The translations under genes were made by a program, and so were the position numbers. Shown here piece after piece: positions 1-12,816 of a stretch of 35,234 nucleotides of DNA (positions are counted from its first letter, which is position 1; every line of letters begins with the position of its first letter). Origin of the DNA: an uncultured bacterium. Lineage in GTDB: Bacteria; Planctomycetota; UBA1135. Location: NCBI GenBank assembly GCA_937919925.1, contig CALFOT010000062.1:1-35234 (forward strand), written 5' to 3'. The notes under the pieces were generated by a model. That model had not been told where the DNA came from. It saw only the letters and a program-made list of their open reading frames with translations, and did no database searches.

Positions 1-341
1 AGCCCGGTAAGCGGATCTTCGAATAGCTTTGATTTGCGTGGGTAAGCCGTTTGCAGGTCTTGCGGCAAACATCGCTTCACAAAATCACCACTCACAGTGG
101 CAAGCATGAGCGGCAAATCACGCCACGAGGAATCGATTAATAACAACGGGCGGTGCGCATCGGCCGGGCTCAATAATTCTCCATCGGGGTGGAGCAAAGT
201 GGCACAGCCTACTTCGATGGGATCACCGAGATTGCAATGAAACCACTGAATCGGCAAATCATGGCGCTCCCGTAGCGGCGTCAGGCTGCACTTCTTGAGG
301 CTTTCCTTACGCAGGCGGATGAGAAGGATTTGTGGATCCAT
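1..341 (-). CDS. Tsr3/DUF367-like rRNA aminocarboxypropyltransferase homologue (partial)
   Basis: The frame starts at an ATG at 341 and runs off the left edge, giving about 113 residues. In order it shows a 'KKCS' turn near the N-terminus, 'HPDGELLSPAD', 'LLLIDSSW', a 'KRCLP' segment and 'TAYPRKSKLFEDP'. This follows the layout of the Tsr3 family, where yeast and archaeal proteins read roughly KxCS, SPxGxxxLSPAD, xVECSWxxL, RLLPxLxAxN and a glycine/proline turn before 'VEA'. Tsr3 transfers the 3-amino-3-carboxypropyl group of S-adenosylmethionine onto a pseudouridine of small-subunit rRNA. The gene follows rpsG by 87 bases on the same strand, a setting that fits ribosome maturation. The C-terminal part is outside the window. 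The family assignment is from remembered motifs and the bacterial substrate is unknown. Confidence 0.6.
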   Translation of the reverse strand, partial: MDPQILLIRLRKESLKKCSLTPLRERHDLPIQWFHCNLGDPIEVGCATLLHPDGELLSPADAHRPLLLIDSSWRDLPLMLATVSGDFVKRCLPQDLQTAYPRKSKLFEDPLTG

Positions 342-369
342 GAAGTAGATCGGAAGGGGTAAATGCACA

Positions 370-395
370 GCGGGCCCCCACTGAGGGAGGCCCGC
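370..395 (-). terminator. GC-rich hairpin after rpsG
   Basis: A 7-bp perfect stem (GCGGGCC/GGCCCGC) with a 12-base loop lies between the rpsG stop and the start of the Tsr3-like gene. No U-run follows it on the minus strand, so it may be an attenuator or RNA-processing hairpin rather than a full terminator. Confidence 0.35.
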
Positions 396-428
396 AAACG
401 GCCCAAGGCCGACGAAACTGCAATCAAC

Positions 429-902
429 TTAGAAGTTGAAATGACTGAAAGCCTTGTTGGCCTCGGCCATTTTGTGGACGTTATCTTTCCACTGCACCGA
501 CGCGCCGGTGTTGTTGCACGCATCTACGAATTCCATCGAGAGACGCTTGGCCATCGGCATGCCCTTTTTCTTGCGCGCATTCTTGACGACCCAACGAATG
601 GCCAAAGCTTGTGCACGTTTCGGGTTGACCTCGCGCGGTACTTGGTAGTTCGAACCACCGACACGCTTGGAGCGAACTTCAACCGCTGGGCGAACATTCT
701 CTAGAGCCTTGACAAAAACATCTTGCGGCTCGATTTCTTCCAGTTTCTTCGAAGCCAAGGCACAGGCTTCATAGAAGATTTCCATCGCGACGGCTTTCTT
801 GCCATCCAACATAATGGCGTTGATGATTTTGGTTGCCAGCATGGATCCATAACGAGGATCGCCAGTCTGGAATTTGGCAGTGGACTTGTAGCTACGTGGC
901 AT
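429..902 (-). CDS. rpsG: 30S ribosomal protein S7
   Basis: The product is 157 residues, the usual S7 length. It is the primary 16S rRNA binder that organises the 3' major (head) domain of the small subunit. Recognisable segments are the N-terminal basic 'MPRSYKSTAKFQTGDPRYGS', 'INAIMLDGKKAVA', 'ENVRPAVEVRSKRVGGSNYQ' and 'ARKKKGMPMAKRL'. It follows rpsL by only 14 bases, as in the str operon of many bacteria. The next gene is the Tsr3-like one, so fusA is not directly downstream as it would be in E. coli. Confidence 0.97.
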   Translation of the reverse strand: MPRSYKSTAKFQTGDPRYGSMLATKIINAIMLDGKKAVAMEIFYEACALASKKLEEIEPQDVFVKALENVRPAVEVRSKRVGGSNYQVPREVNPKRAQALAIRWVVKNARKKKGMPMAKRLSMEFVDACNNTGASVQWKDNVHKMAEANKAFSHFNF

Positions 903-916
903 CTTTATGTTTTCTT

Positions 917-1288
917 CTACTTGCCCTTACGAGTGCCGTACTTGGAACGGCCTTGCTTACGGTCATCGACGCCAGCACAGTCTAGAGTGCCACGCACGAC
1001 GTGATAACGCACACCAGGCAAGTCACGAACGCGACCACCGCGCACCAGCACGATGGAGTGTTCTTGAAGGTTGTGACCTTCGCCACCGATATAAGCGGTG
1101 ATCTCTTTGCCGTTGGAAAGGCGAACACGAGCTACCTTACGAAGCGCGGAGTTCGGCTTCTTTGGAGTCATGGTTTTTACCTGAGTGCAAACACCGCGCT
1201 TATGCGGGCACTTCTCAAGCACAGGGCTCTTGGACTTACGGCGCATCGGCGGACGGCCGTGGCGGACCAGTTGGTTAATCGTTGGCAT
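917..1288 (-). CDS. rpsL: 30S ribosomal protein S12
   Basis: The product is 123 residues and full length. S12 sits at the decoding centre and governs accuracy and streptomycin response. The highly conserved '[11 protein letters not shown]' (41-51), '[13 protein letters not shown]' and 'LPGVRYH' blocks are all present. K43 is intact, but residue 88 in the 'GGRVxDLPG' loop is arginine (CGT at 1025-1027) where most bacteria have lysine. D89, the usual RimO methylthiolation site, is kept. A GGAAA-type ribosome site precedes the ATG. The gene is 130 bases downstream of rpoC, with a hairpin and a possible promoter between them. Confidence 0.98.
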   Translation of the reverse strand: MPTINQLVRHGRPPMRRKSKSPVLEKCPHKRGVCTQVKTMTPKKPNSALRKVARVRLSNGKEITAYIGGEGHNLQEHSIVLVRGGRVRDLPGVRYHVVRGTLDCAGVDDRKQGRSKYGTRKGK

Positions 1289-1338
1289 GCTAGCGTTTCC
1301 TTTTTCGTAACCCGTGGTAACGGGTCAAAGGGCGTAAA

Positions 1339-1366
1339 AGTCTAACGTTTCTACAGCGGAGGTCAA
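1339..1366 (-). promoter_or_regulatory. Candidate sigma70 promoter for rpsL-rpsG
   Basis: On the minus strand TTGACC (1361-1366) is followed after 16 bases by TAGACT (1339-1344), about 50 bases before the rpsL start. The -35 matches 5 of 6 positions and the -10 matches 4 of 6. It comes after the hairpin at 1381-1406, so it could restart transcription of the ribosomal genes. This is a pattern match only. Confidence 0.4.
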
Positions 1367-1380
1367 GGTTCGCTTGCAGA

Positions 1381-1406
1381 ATCGGGGGCACACAAGCACC
1401 CCCGAT
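1381..1406 (-). terminator. Hairpin between rpoC and rpsL
   Basis: A perfect 8-bp stem (ATCGGGGG/CCCCCGAT) with a 10-base loop lies 13 bases past the rpoC stop. There is no strong U-run after it on the minus strand, so it is probably a partial terminator, or a processing or stability element that sets the ratio of RNA polymerase to ribosomal protein mRNA. Confidence 0.5.
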
Positions 1407-1418
1407 CGTTGAATTAGG

Positions 1419-4400
1419 TTATTCCAAGGCTCCTTTGAGGGATACATCGGCTTGGGGTTCGCCCTGGGCTTCCACCGCAGGCGCAAAATCATCAAAATCA
1501 TCGACAAACTGGGAGAAATCGATCTTTTTGTTCACTCGGGTGCGGAGCAGCGAGCGGAAACCGGTTCCAGCAGGGATCAAATTGCCGAGGATGACATTCT
1601 CTTTAAGGCCCATCAGTTCATCCGATTTGCCTTTCAAGGCAGCTTCCGTCAGCACCTTCGTGGTCTCTTGGAAAGAGGCCGCGGAGATGAAGGACTCGGA
1701 CTGCACCGAAGCCTTGGTGATACCCATGATGACGGGCTGAGAGGTTGGTGGCTCTTTGCCTGCGGCATCCAGTTCGTTACGTAGTTTGCGGAACTGGTGA
1801 CGATCGATCAAAGAGTTCGGTAGCAGCAGAGAATCTCCAGGATTCTCCACAATCACCTTACGCATCATCTGGCCGACAATCACTTCGACGTGTTTGTCAT
1901 CGATGATTACGCCTTGGGCACGATACACGTTCTGGATCTCATTGATCATGTACTTTTGCACATGCTCCTCACCGAGAATTTTCAAAATCTCAATCGGAGC
2001 AAGCGGACCATCCACCAAAGGTTGGCCAGCACGAATCGGATCGCCGGTGTGCACGCGAAGGTGCTTTGTCTGCGGCACGAGGTGTTCCACCTCAACGCCA
2101 GTCTCACGGTTGACCACTTTAATCACGCGTTTGGCGCGACGTTTTTCACCGAGTTCTACGATACCGTCGATCTCCGACATAACCGCTGGACTTTTCGGAA
2201 TACGAGCCTCAAAGAGTTCCGTAACCCGTGGCAGACCACCGGTGATGTCTTGCGTTCCGCCCACACCTCGCGGTGACTTGGCCATCAGCGTGCCGGCCTT
2301 CACCTTGGCGCCATCCTTGACTTCCAAGTAAGCGTTTTCCGGTAGCGACAAGTAGTGCAGAACTTCACCTGCGGGGCCGACAATCAGCAATTGCGCATGC
2401 AAATCACCTTTCGACTCCACAATCTTACGCCGCTTGATGCCGGTCTTTTCATCTTCTTCAATGACCAAGGTGCGGCCTTCGACGACATCTTCAAACTGAA
2501 CGATGCCGTCATGTTGCGCCAACATCGGTAGGAAGTGAGGGTCCCAAGAAATAATCTTGTTGCCTTTACGAACCTTACCGCCATCTTCGACGTAAACCAC
2601 CGAACCGAGCGAAATCGCGTAACGGTCAAGTTCTCGACCACGCGCATCCTCGACAATCATTTCACCGGTGTTGGAAAGAACTACGTTGTTGCCACCAGGA
2701 CCGATTACGGTGCGCAAGTCACGGAACCTAGCAGTACCTGAGCGGAGCGCTTTGGTGGTGGATTCCACCAAGGCACGACTAGCCGTACCGCCAATGTGGA
2801 AAGTACGCATCGTGAGCTGAGTACCCGGCTCACCGATGGACTGCGCTGCAATGATGCCAGCCGCCAAACCAAGTTCCACAAGTGAGCCACGCGCGAGGTC
2901 TTCGCCATAGCAACGTGCACAAACTCCATCCGCCTGCTCGCAAGTCAAAGGGCTGCGCACACGGATTTTCGAAAAGCCCATCTCCTCGATTTTGCGCGCG
3001 GCAACGGCGGTGATGACGTCGCCATCTTTCACTACGAGCTCATCGGTGACACGGTCACGGATGGTATCGCGGGCAATGCGGCCACGCACCACTTCACGCA
3101 GCGATAAGACTTGCTTATCACCTTGATAGACGGCTGTTTTACTAATGCCCTGTAGGGTGCCGCAGTCATCCACTACCACCACCACATTCTGTGCGACATC
3201 CGCGAGTTTCCGCGTGAGGTAACCAGAGTCAGCGGTTTTGAGCGCCGTATCTGCAAGACCTTTACGTGCGCCGTGAGTGGAGCTGAAGTATTCCAACACG
3301 TGCAGTCCTTCACGGAAGTTTGCACGAATCGGAGTCTCGATGATTTCACCAGAAGGTTTGGCCATCAAACCCCGCATACCAGATAGCTGGCGAATCTGAT
3401 CCACACCACCACGAGCTCCGGAGTGCGCCATTACGAACACTGGGTTCAAGTAAGGCTTGCCGTCACGCGTATCGTGCTCCAATTCTTCCAGCAGCACTTG
3501 CGAAACCCGATCCCGCGCGGTGGTCCAAAGGTCAATAACCTTGGAGTTCCGTTCGTTGTCGGTAATCGCACCCTCGACGAAGTCTTGACGGATTTGGTCG
3601 ACTTCGGTTTGGGTGGCAGCAATGATGTCCCATTTAGCCGCTGGGATGCGCATGTCATCCTTCGCAAAGGACAATCCCGAGCGGGTGGCGCCCTTAAAGC
3701 CGAGTGCTTTTAAGTCGTCGAGCAAATCGAGAGTGGCATCCCGTCCACATAAAGAATGGCAATCGTGAATCAAATCACGAATGGCCTTCTTATCCAGTGG
3801 GTAGTTGTAAAACGGCATTCCAGCCGGAAGCACATCGTTCACAATGCCCCTCCCTGCTGTAGAAACAACCACTTCCCCCTTAGACAAAATACGGAATGCT
3901 TTGCCGAAGGCATCGGCAAGCAAGGATCCTGCAGGGAAGTAAACCTTCACCACGGAATGCGTTTCCACGTGACCAGCAGAGTAAGCCAACAACAGCTCAT
4001 CCATGGAGGAGTAGCAACCGGCTAATGCCCGCCCCTTTTCAGTCCACTCATTTTTGGCTTCCAAGCGGGTTGCCGTCATGTAGTAGAGACCGAGAATGAT
4101 GTCTTGGTGCGGGGAGATAATCGGGTTACCGTTGGATGGCGAGAACACGTTGTTGGTGGCGAGCATCAAAGTACTTGCTTCCACTTGTGCCTCGTAAGAC
4201 AACGGCAAGTGCACTGCCATTTGGTCACCATCGAAGTCAGCGTTGTAGCCCTGACAAACCAATGGGTGCAGTTGAATGGCGTTACCCTCGATGAGAACCG
4301 GCTCAAAAGCCTGAATACCCATGCGGTGCAGAGTCGGTGCACGGTTGAGAAGTACCGGGTGGCCACCAATAACCTGCTCAAGAATATCCCACACCACATC

Positions 4401-5642
4401 TTCGCGGCGTTCGAGCATTTTCTTAGCGGCTTTGATGGTCTCTGCCAAACGCAGTTCCTTCAAGCGGCGAATGATGAATGGCTGAAACAGTTCCAGCGCG
4501 ATGACTTTGGGCAAACCACACTGATGCAGACGCAGCTCTGGCCCAACGACAATTACCGAACGCGCGGAGTAATCAACGCGTTTACCGAGCAGGTTCAAGC
4601 GGAAGCGACCTTGCTTACCCTTGATCATATCCGTCAAGGATTTCAGCGGCTGGTTGGAAGTGCTCATCACCTGACGTTTGCAACGACCGTTGTCGAACAA
4701 AGCATCCACAGATTGCTGCAGCATGCGTTTTTCGTTACGGATGATGACTTCCGGAGCGTTCAAATCAATCAAACGCTTGAGGCGGTTGTTGCGGTTGATC
4801 AGACGACGGTACAAGTCGTTCAAATCGCTCGAGGCAAAGTTGCCCGAATCCAAACGCACCAATGGACGCAGTTCTGGTGGGATCACTGGGATCACATCCA
4901 GAATCATCCAGGCCGGATCATTAGGTGAATCGCGCAGCATTTCTACCGTGCGCAAACGCTTGATGATGTCGGCAAGGCGCTGCTTCGAAGTGCAGTTTTT
5001 CATGCCTTCGCGCAGTTCACGTGCTGTGCTCTCTAGGTTTAAGCCATTGAGCAAATCGCGCACAGCACCGGCCCCCATCGAGGCTTCTAGAGAGGAACCA
5101 AACTGAACCCGCGCGCGGCGGTATTCATCTTCGGTGATGAGCTGACACTTCTTGTATTCGGACTCGCCTGGATCCACAACCACGTAATCTTGGAAGTAAA
5201 TCACGCGCTCTAACTCGGTCTTTTTCATGCCAAGCAGGTTGCCGATACGACTCGGGGTCACCGAGAAGAACCAGATATGCGCGACCGGAGCAGCCAAGTT
5301 GATGTGGCCCATGCGCTTGCGTCGTTCGCGCGAAGTCGTGACCATGACGCCACACTTGTCGCAAACAATGCCCATGTGCTTCTGGCCCCGATACTTGCCG
5401 CAAGCGCATTCGTAATCCCGCTCGGGGCCGAAAATACGCTCACAGAAAAGCCCATCTTTCTCCGGACGGAAAGTCCGGTAGTTAATGGTTTCTGGCTTCT
5501 TCACTTCGCCAAAGGAAGCACCGCGGAAGTCCTCAGGAGAGGCCAACCGAATCGAGACGGAGAGGTTATCTCCAACATAACCGGCTTGCCGTGGCGCCTC
5601 GGTTGGAGTAGTGGAATCAGGAGTTTGAGTTTCTCTCATCAT
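1419..5642 (-). CDS. rpoC: DNA-directed RNA polymerase beta' subunit
   Basis: This is the catalytic beta' subunit, about 1407 residues. The N-terminal zinc ribbon (CxC...CDKC, about residues 79-97) is followed by the active-site 'NADFDGD' motif (about 467-473) whose aspartates hold the catalytic magnesium. A second zinc site, C-x6-C-x2-C ('[11 protein letters not shown]'), lies in the C-terminal half. The frame is open back to a GTG at 5657 that overlaps the rpoB TGA. The ATG at 5642 (or 5639) is preferred because GAGG sits 5-8 bases upstream of it. Coupling to rpoB is tight, as expected for equimolar subunits. Confidence 0.98.
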   Translation of the reverse strand: MMRETQTPDSTTPTEAPRQAGYVGDNLSVSIRLASPEDFRGASFGEVKKPETINYRTFRPEKDGLFCERIFGPERDYECACGKYRGQKHMGIVCDKCGVMVTTSRERRKRMGHINLAAPVAHIWFFSVTPSRIGNLLGMKKTELERVIYFQDYVVVDPGESEYKKCQLITEDEYRRARVQFGSSLEASMGAGAVRDLLNGLNLESTARELREGMKNCTSKQRLADIIKRLRTVEMLRDSPNDPAWMILDVIPVIPPELRPLVRLDSGNFASSDLNDLYRRLINRNNRLKRLIDLNAPEVIIRNEKRMLQQSVDALFDNGRCKRQVMSTSNQPLKSLTDMIKGKQGRFRLNLLGKRVDYSARSVIVVGPELRLHQCGLPKVIALELFQPFIIRRLKELRLAETIKAAKKMLERREDVVWDILEQVIGGHPVLLNRAPTLHRMGIQAFEPVLIEGNAIQLHPLVCQGYNADFDGDQMAVHLPLSYEAQVEASTLMLATNNVFSPSNGNPIISPHQDIILGLYYMTATRLEAKNEWTEKGRALAGCYSSMDELLLAYSAGHVETHSVVKVYFPAGSLLADAFGKAFRILSKGEVVVSTAGRGIVNDVLPAGMPFYNYPLDKKAIRDLIHDCHSLCGRDATLDLLDDLKALGFKGATRSGLSFAKDDMRIPAAKWDIIAATQTEVDQIRQDFVEGAITDNERNSKVIDLWTTARDRVSQVLLEELEHDTRDGKPYLNPVFVMAHSGARGGVDQIRQLSGMRGLMAKPSGEIIETPIRANFREGLHVLEYFSSTHGARKGLADTALKTADSGYLTRKLADVAQNVVVVVDDCGTLQGISKTAVYQGDKQVLSLREVVRGRIARDTIRDRVTDELVVKDGDVITAVAARKIEEMGFSKIRVRSPLTCEQADGVCARCYGEDLARGSLVELGLAAGIIAAQSIGEPGTQLTMRTFHIGGTASRALVESTTKALRSGTARFRDLRTVIGPGGNNVVLSNTGEMIVEDARGRELDRYAISLGSVVYVEDGGKVRKGNKIISWDPHFLPMLAQHDGIVQFEDVVEGRTLVIEEDEKTGIKRRKIVESKGDLHAQLLIVGPAGEVLHYLSLPENAYLEVKDGAKVKAGTLMAKSPRGVGGTQDITGGLPRVTELFEARIPKSPAVMSEIDGIVELGEKRRAKRVIKVVNRETGVEVEHLVPQTKHLRVHTGDPIRAGQPLVDGPLAPIEILKILGEEHVQKYMINEIQNVYRAQGVIIDDKHVEVIVGQMMRKVIVENPGDSLLLPNSLIDRHQFRKLRNELDAAGKEPPTSQPVIMGITKASVQSESFISAASFQETTKVLTEAALKGKSDELMGLKENVILGNLIPAGTGFRSLLRTRVNKKIDFSQFVDDFDDFAPAVEAQGEPQADVSLKGALE

Positions 5643-5653
5643 GCGACCCTCGA

Positions 5654-9403
<3,750 letters not shown>

Positions 9404-9493
9404 TCCGGGTGCGTCATAAGACGCTGGCGAAGGATGTGGAACGGAACGCAGAAGGACCAGAAACGCGGGGTATTAACAGGCGATTCCAGTGGA

Positions 9494-9511
9494 ACCAATC
9501 ATGCGATTGGT
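9494..9511 (-). promoter_or_regulatory. Short hairpin in the rplL-rpoB spacer
   Basis: A perfect 7-bp stem (ACCAATC/GATTGGT) closes a 4-base loop about 90 bases before the rpoB start. With the neighbouring hairpin at 9545-9571 it gives the spacer the look of the rplL-rpoB attenuator/processing region known from enterobacteria. The function here is inferred from position. Confidence 0.45.
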
Positions 9512-9544
9512 CAAGAAGGCTACGCAATACAGACCTATCCCACG

Positions 9545-9571
9545 GCCACTTTCGCACAAGGCAAAAGTGGC
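9545..9571 (-). terminator. Attenuator-like hairpin between rplL and rpoB
   Basis: A stem of 8 Watson-Crick pairs (GCCACTTT/AAAGTGGC) plus a G-U pair closes a loop of about 9 bases, 50 bases past the rplL stop. No long U-run follows. It is a likely partial terminator or RNase III-type processing site that would lower rpoBC expression relative to rplJL. Confidence 0.5.
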
Positions 9572-9620
9572 AGCGGGAGTGGTTTGCGTGAGGAAAGAAG
9601 CCTCAGGCCAACAAAAGGAC

Positions 9621-10022
9621 TTAAGCAAGCTTGACGACAGCGCCAGCTTCCTCGAGGGTCTTCTTGATTGCTTCTGCTTCGTCTTTGGATGCACCTTCCT
9701 TGACAGGCTTGGGTGCTTCTTCGACTAGAGCCTTTGCTTCTTTGAGGCCAAGACCGGTGATGGCGCGCACGGCCTTAATGACGTTGATCTTTTGCTCGCC
9801 GAAGCTTTCAAGGATCACATCAAAATCGGTCTTCTCTTCAACAGCTTCCGCTTCCGCTGGGCCAGCAGCTGCGGCTGCAGCAGGTGCAGCAGCAGAAACG
9901 CCCCAGCGCTCCTCCATGGCTTTCACCAGGTTGGCTGCTTTGCCCAGAGGCAGAGCATTCAGCTTCGAAAAAATGGATTCCAGCTCCTCGTCGAGCTCTA
10001 CAGTTTGGGTTTCGTCGGACAT
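9621..10022 (-). CDS. rplL: 50S ribosomal protein L7/L12
   Basis: The product is 133 residues, slightly longer than the E. coli protein. An N-terminal dimerisation helix is followed by a long alanine-rich hinge with many A, P and E residues. The globular C-terminal domain ('[22 protein letters not shown]', read in two parts, then '[15 protein letters not shown]') recruits and stimulates translation factors. It is 63 bases downstream of rplJ, which encodes its anchor on the ribosomal stalk. An AGGAA site lies upstream of the ATG. Confidence 0.97.
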   Translation of the reverse strand: MSDETQTVELDEELESIFSKLNALPLGKAANLVKAMEERWGVSAAAPAAAAAAGPAEAEAVEEKTDFDVILESFGEQKINVIKAVRAITGLGLKEAKALVEEAPKPVKEGASKDEAEAIKKTLEEAGAVVKLA

Positions 10023-10085
10023 TGGTCTAAATTCCTGAGTAAAAAACTCGGTGTTCGTGATTTCTAGGTTCTGCGCTGAGACAGA

Positions 10086-10607
10086 TTAACCTTGGTCTGC
10101 GCGGGCCTGCAGCACGCGCGCGGTGGATGCAGGAACCTCACGCAAAAGCGAGGCAAGCGCACGAGCGGGGCCGTTAATGGCACCACACATCATTGCGCGG
10201 AGAGTGTTCTTATCGGGCATTGCCGCAATTCGAGCAGCTTGCTCCGCATTCATCACGTCGCCATCTAACATGGCGGCGCGATAGTTAACCTTACGGTTTG
10301 GTTTCTTCTTCCAAAGAGCCTCAATCGCCTTGGCGGCATTGATGGTGGATTCGGTATCGCCAACCAGTAGAGCGCACATGCCGCCCCAACCGCTGTCGTC
10401 GAACTCGATGCCAACGCCTTTCAGGGCAACTTTCGCGAGGCGGTTCTTGGTCACGCGCATTTGCGCGCCACTTTTGCGAATCTCGCCACGCAGTGTTTCG
10501 GTCTCAGCGACGGAAAGCCCATCCAGGCTTAACAGCACGACGCCTTCACAGCCATCAACCTGGCCGGTGTAGGCTTGGACCATCCATTCATTTACAAAAC
10601 TAGTCAT
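10086..10607 (-). CDS. rplJ: 50S ribosomal protein L10
   Basis: The product is 173 residues. L10 binds 23S rRNA and carries L7/L12 dimers on its C-terminal helix. The family features are 'LRGEIRKSGAQMRVTKNRLAKVAL' (shown here only as a region near residues 39-62), 'GDVMNAEQAARIAAMP' and an alanine/arginine-rich C-terminal helix. GGAG stands 6-9 bases upstream of the ATG. Only 24 bases separate it from rplA, so the usual L10 autoregulatory leader cannot fit in the spacer. Confidence 0.95.
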   Translation of the reverse strand: MTSFVNEWMVQAYTGQVDGCEGVVLLSLDGLSVAETETLRGEIRKSGAQMRVTKNRLAKVALKGVGIEFDDSGWGGMCALLVGDTESTINAAKAIEALWKKKPNRKVNYRAAMLDGDVMNAEQAARIAAMPDKNTLRAMMCGAINGPARALASLLREVPASTARVLQARADQG

Positions 10608-10631
10608 TGCTTTTCTCCGTGATCCACCAGA

Positions 10632-11312
10632 CTAGTGGGCGTAAACGATCTTGAGACCGGGGCCCATGGAGGACGAAACACAAATGTTCCGCATGTAATG
10701 TCCCTTGGCCGAAGGCGGCCGCAGGGTTTGGACAAAGTCCAAGAAGGTGGTTGCGTTCTCTGTTAACTGCTCGGCAGAGAAAGAGAGCTTGCCTACCGGC
10801 ACGTGAACGTTGCCACCCGAATCAACACGGAACTCCACTTTACCAGCCATAAACTCTGCCGTAGCTTTGGCCACATCAGGGGTTACGGTACCAGACTTTG
10901 GCGAAGGCATTTTGCCTTGCGGACCGAGGGTTCGACCGAGTTTACCCACAACCCGCATCATGGCAGGGTGGGCAATCACGACGTCGAAATCCGTCCAGCC
11001 GCCGGCAACTTTGTCACCAAGTTCATCACCGCCAACCTCAAGGGCGCCGGCTTCTCGTGCAGCATCTGCGGCATCGCCTTCTGCGAAGACAATCACGCGG
11101 ATTTCCTTACCTAGACCGTGTGGCAGACTGACTGCACCACGAACCATTTGATCGGATTTTTTGGGATCCACACCAAGGCGCGCCACCACTTCGACGGTTT
11201 CGTCGAACTTGGCCGCACGTAAACCCTTCAAAGTTTGCATGGCATCTTGGACACCATAAACCTTGGACAGGTCAAGTTTTTCACAATTCTCGCGGAAACG
11301 ACGACTGGCCAT
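10632..11312 (-). CDS. rplA: 50S ribosomal protein L1
   Basis: The product is 226 residues from the ATG at 11312, beginning 'MASRRFRENCEKLD'. An open frame continues upstream to 11459, but that part overlaps rplK and has no L1-like sequence. The chosen start is 1 base after the rplK stop, typical of translational coupling. Conserved blocks include 'ETVEVVARLGVDPKKSDQ', 'GAVSLPHGLGK', 'GKLGRTLGPQGKMPSPKSGT' and 'TLRPPSAKGHYM'. L1 forms the mobile stalk at the E-site and commonly represses its own operon by binding the rplK leader. Confidence 0.96.
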   Translation of the reverse strand: MASRRFRENCEKLDLSKVYGVQDAMQTLKGLRAAKFDETVEVVARLGVDPKKSDQMVRGAVSLPHGLGKEIRVIVFAEGDAADAAREAGALEVGGDELGDKVAGGWTDFDVVIAHPAMMRVVGKLGRTLGPQGKMPSPKSGTVTPDVAKATAEFMAGKVEFRVDSGGNVHVPVGKLSFSAEQLTENATTFLDFVQTLRPPSAKGHYMRNICVSSSMGPGLKIVYAH

Positions 11313-11313
11313 T

Positions 11314-11739
11314 TTAGCCCTCCACCTGAATGCCCATCGAGCGGGCGGTACCAGCGATGATGCGTGCGGCCGCTGAGACCGACGCCGCGTTGAGATCATC
11401 TTTCTTGACCCCGGCGATTTCCTCGAGTTGAGCCTGGGTAACCGTGCCGACAAATTCACTGCCGACGGTTCCAGAGCCCTTCTCGATTCCAGCCGCCTTA
11501 CGCAACAGCACTGCTGCTGGCGGGGACTTGTATTCGATGGTGAACGAACGATCCTTATAAACCGTCACGATCACCGGAATGATCATGCCGCGTTTATCGG
11601 CGGTCGCTGCGTTGAATTGACTGACGAATTCGCCAATCGGCACCCCTCGCGAACCCAGCGCTGGGCCCACCGGAGGTGCTGGCGTTGCGGCGCCTGCGGG
11701 GCACTGCAACTTGATTGTTCCTGTAATTTCTTTTGCCAT
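11314..11739 (-). CDS. rplK: 50S ribosomal protein L11
   Basis: The product is 141 residues, the normal length. The N-terminal domain has the proline-rich '[17 protein letters not shown]' segment that forms the thiostrepton/GTPase-centre contact, and the C-terminal rRNA-binding domain ends '...[17 protein letters not shown]'. A strong Shine-Dalgarno sequence (GGGAGGG) sits 5 bases before the ATG. It is followed directly by rplA. Confidence 0.97.
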   Translation of the reverse strand: MAKEITGTIKLQCPAGAATPAPPVGPALGSRGVPIGEFVSQFNAATADKRGMIIPVIVTVYKDRSFTIEYKSPPAAVLLRKAAGIEKGSGTVGSEFVGTVTQAQLEEIAGVKKDDLNAASVSAAARIIAGTARSMGIQVEG

Positions 11740-11793
11740 GGTTTCCCTCCCACGAGTGTGGTGCAGACGGGTTTACCGACAGGCCGATCCATT
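11740..11793 (-). promoter_or_regulatory. rplK leader, possible L1 operator
   Basis: The 54-base spacer between nusG and rplK ends in a GTGGGAGGGAAACC stretch just before the rplK ATG. L1 represses the L11-L1 mRNA in many bacteria by binding a leader fold that mimics its 23S rRNA site. The G-rich motif here is compatible, but I did not fold the RNA. Confidence 0.25.
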
Positions 11794-12363
11794 CTAGACC
11801 GGTTCTACCTGCCAGTGTTCGATTTCGACGCTAGTTGAGCGCCCAAAAATGGTGACGGAAATCCGCAGAAGGCCTTTGCCATCCACGATTTCTTCCACCG
11901 TGCCGTCGAAGCCTTCGAAAGGCCCTTGCTTGATGCGGACGGCGTCGCCGCGTTTCATACTCACTGCCATACGTGGAGTCGTGGCGGTTTCTTCGATTTG
12001 ACCGAGAATGCGAGCAACCTCACTTGGAGTCATGGGTGCAGGCGGTTTCTGCCCCCCAACAAAGTCTCCGAAACCTTGGGTTTCATGGAGCGCAAACCAG
12101 ACTTTCTGGTCTTCGAGTTTGTGAGGTTTTTCGTTGCCTTCCCAATCTCCAAGATCTGCCTGAAGCAAGACATAGCCGGGATACAACTTGCGGTTCACAA
12201 CCCGCTTTTTGCCGTTCTTAATTTCAGTTACCTTTTCGCAGGGCACGAGCACCTGCGGAACACGTTCACCGAGAGCATCCGCTTTAATGCGGCGCTCCAA
12301 GTTTTCGCGGACACGCTCCTCCCGATTGGTCAGGACGCGCACGATATACCACTCAAGCGCCAC
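11794..12363 (-). CDS. nusG: Transcription termination/antitermination factor NusG
   Basis: The product is 189 residues. The N-terminal NGN domain has 'WYIVRVLTNREERVRENLE' near the start and 'NRKLYPGYVLLQ' around residues 57-68. The C-terminal KOW domain starts about residue 134 ('MKRGDAVRIKQGPFEGFDG'). NusG binds the RNA polymerase clamp and couples it to Rho or the ribosome. The start is a GTG that lies inside the last codons of secE, so the two are translationally coupled. Confidence 0.95.
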   Translation of the reverse strand: MALEWYIVRVLTNREERVRENLERRIKADALGERVPQVLVPCEKVTEIKNGKKRVVNRKLYPGYVLLQADLGDWEGNEKPHKLEDQKVWFALHETQGFGDFVGGQKPPAPMTPSEVARILGQIEETATTPRMAVSMKRGDAVRIKQGPFEGFDGTVEEIVDGKGLLRISVTIFGRSTSVEIEHWQVEPV

Positions 12364-12805
12364 CGAATCGCCCCCATAGAATGAGCTTGAAGATTTGGCC
12401 TAGCGCAAAATCGCTGAGCGCTAAAAACCCCATCAAGATGAGTACCGTGACAATGACAACAATGGATGAGTTGGTTGCTTCTTCGAAGCTTGGCCAAGTC
12501 ACTTTGTTCATTTCCTCTTCCACTTCAATGAGGTGGTTGGAAGTCTTCTCACCTGCCAGATAACGCAGGAAAAAGTAGGACAGAGCAAAAAAGACCACAA
12601 TTGTGGCCACGAAGGCTCCAGTCAGATCCATTCCAAGCAGCGGAATTTGAACCTGAGTATCACCAACCAGAGGCGCACGCAGCGACGGCCATCCCTCGAG
12701 TGTTCCACTCAAGGCATAGCAGCCGAAGAAAATCATGCCTTCACCAAGCCAGAATGCTGTCTGGCGGGCGTTTCGTCCTTCTTCGGGCTTGTAGCGGTAA
12801 AGCAT
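12353..12805 (-). CDS. secE: Preprotein translocase subunit SecE
   Basis: The product is 150 residues with three predicted membrane segments at about 17-35, 62-83 and 114-132. The last one follows the amphipathic 'EVEEEMNKVTWPS' motif that defines SecE and clamps SecY. Three-span SecE is also seen in E. coli, while many bacteria have only the C-terminal span. Its 3' end overlaps nusG by 11 bases, the standard secE-nusG pairing. Confidence 0.93.
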   Translation of the reverse strand: MLYRYKPEEGRNARQTAFWLGEGMIFFGCYALSGTLEGWPSLRAPLVGDTQVQIPLLGMDLTGAFVATIVVFFALSYFFLRYLAGEKTSNHLIEVEEEMNKVTWPSFEEATNSSIVVIVTVLILMGFLALSDFALGQIFKLILWGRFGGA

Positions 12806-12816
12806 GCGTTTTAGCT

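Noticed and set aside
4104..4928. Open frame of 274 codons on the plus strand inside rpoC
   Set aside because: It is an antisense shadow of rpoC with no family motifs and no ribosome site.
11313..11459. N-terminal extension of the L1 frame into rplK
   Set aside because: It overlaps rplK, does not resemble L1, and the ATG at 11312 gives the normal L1 length.
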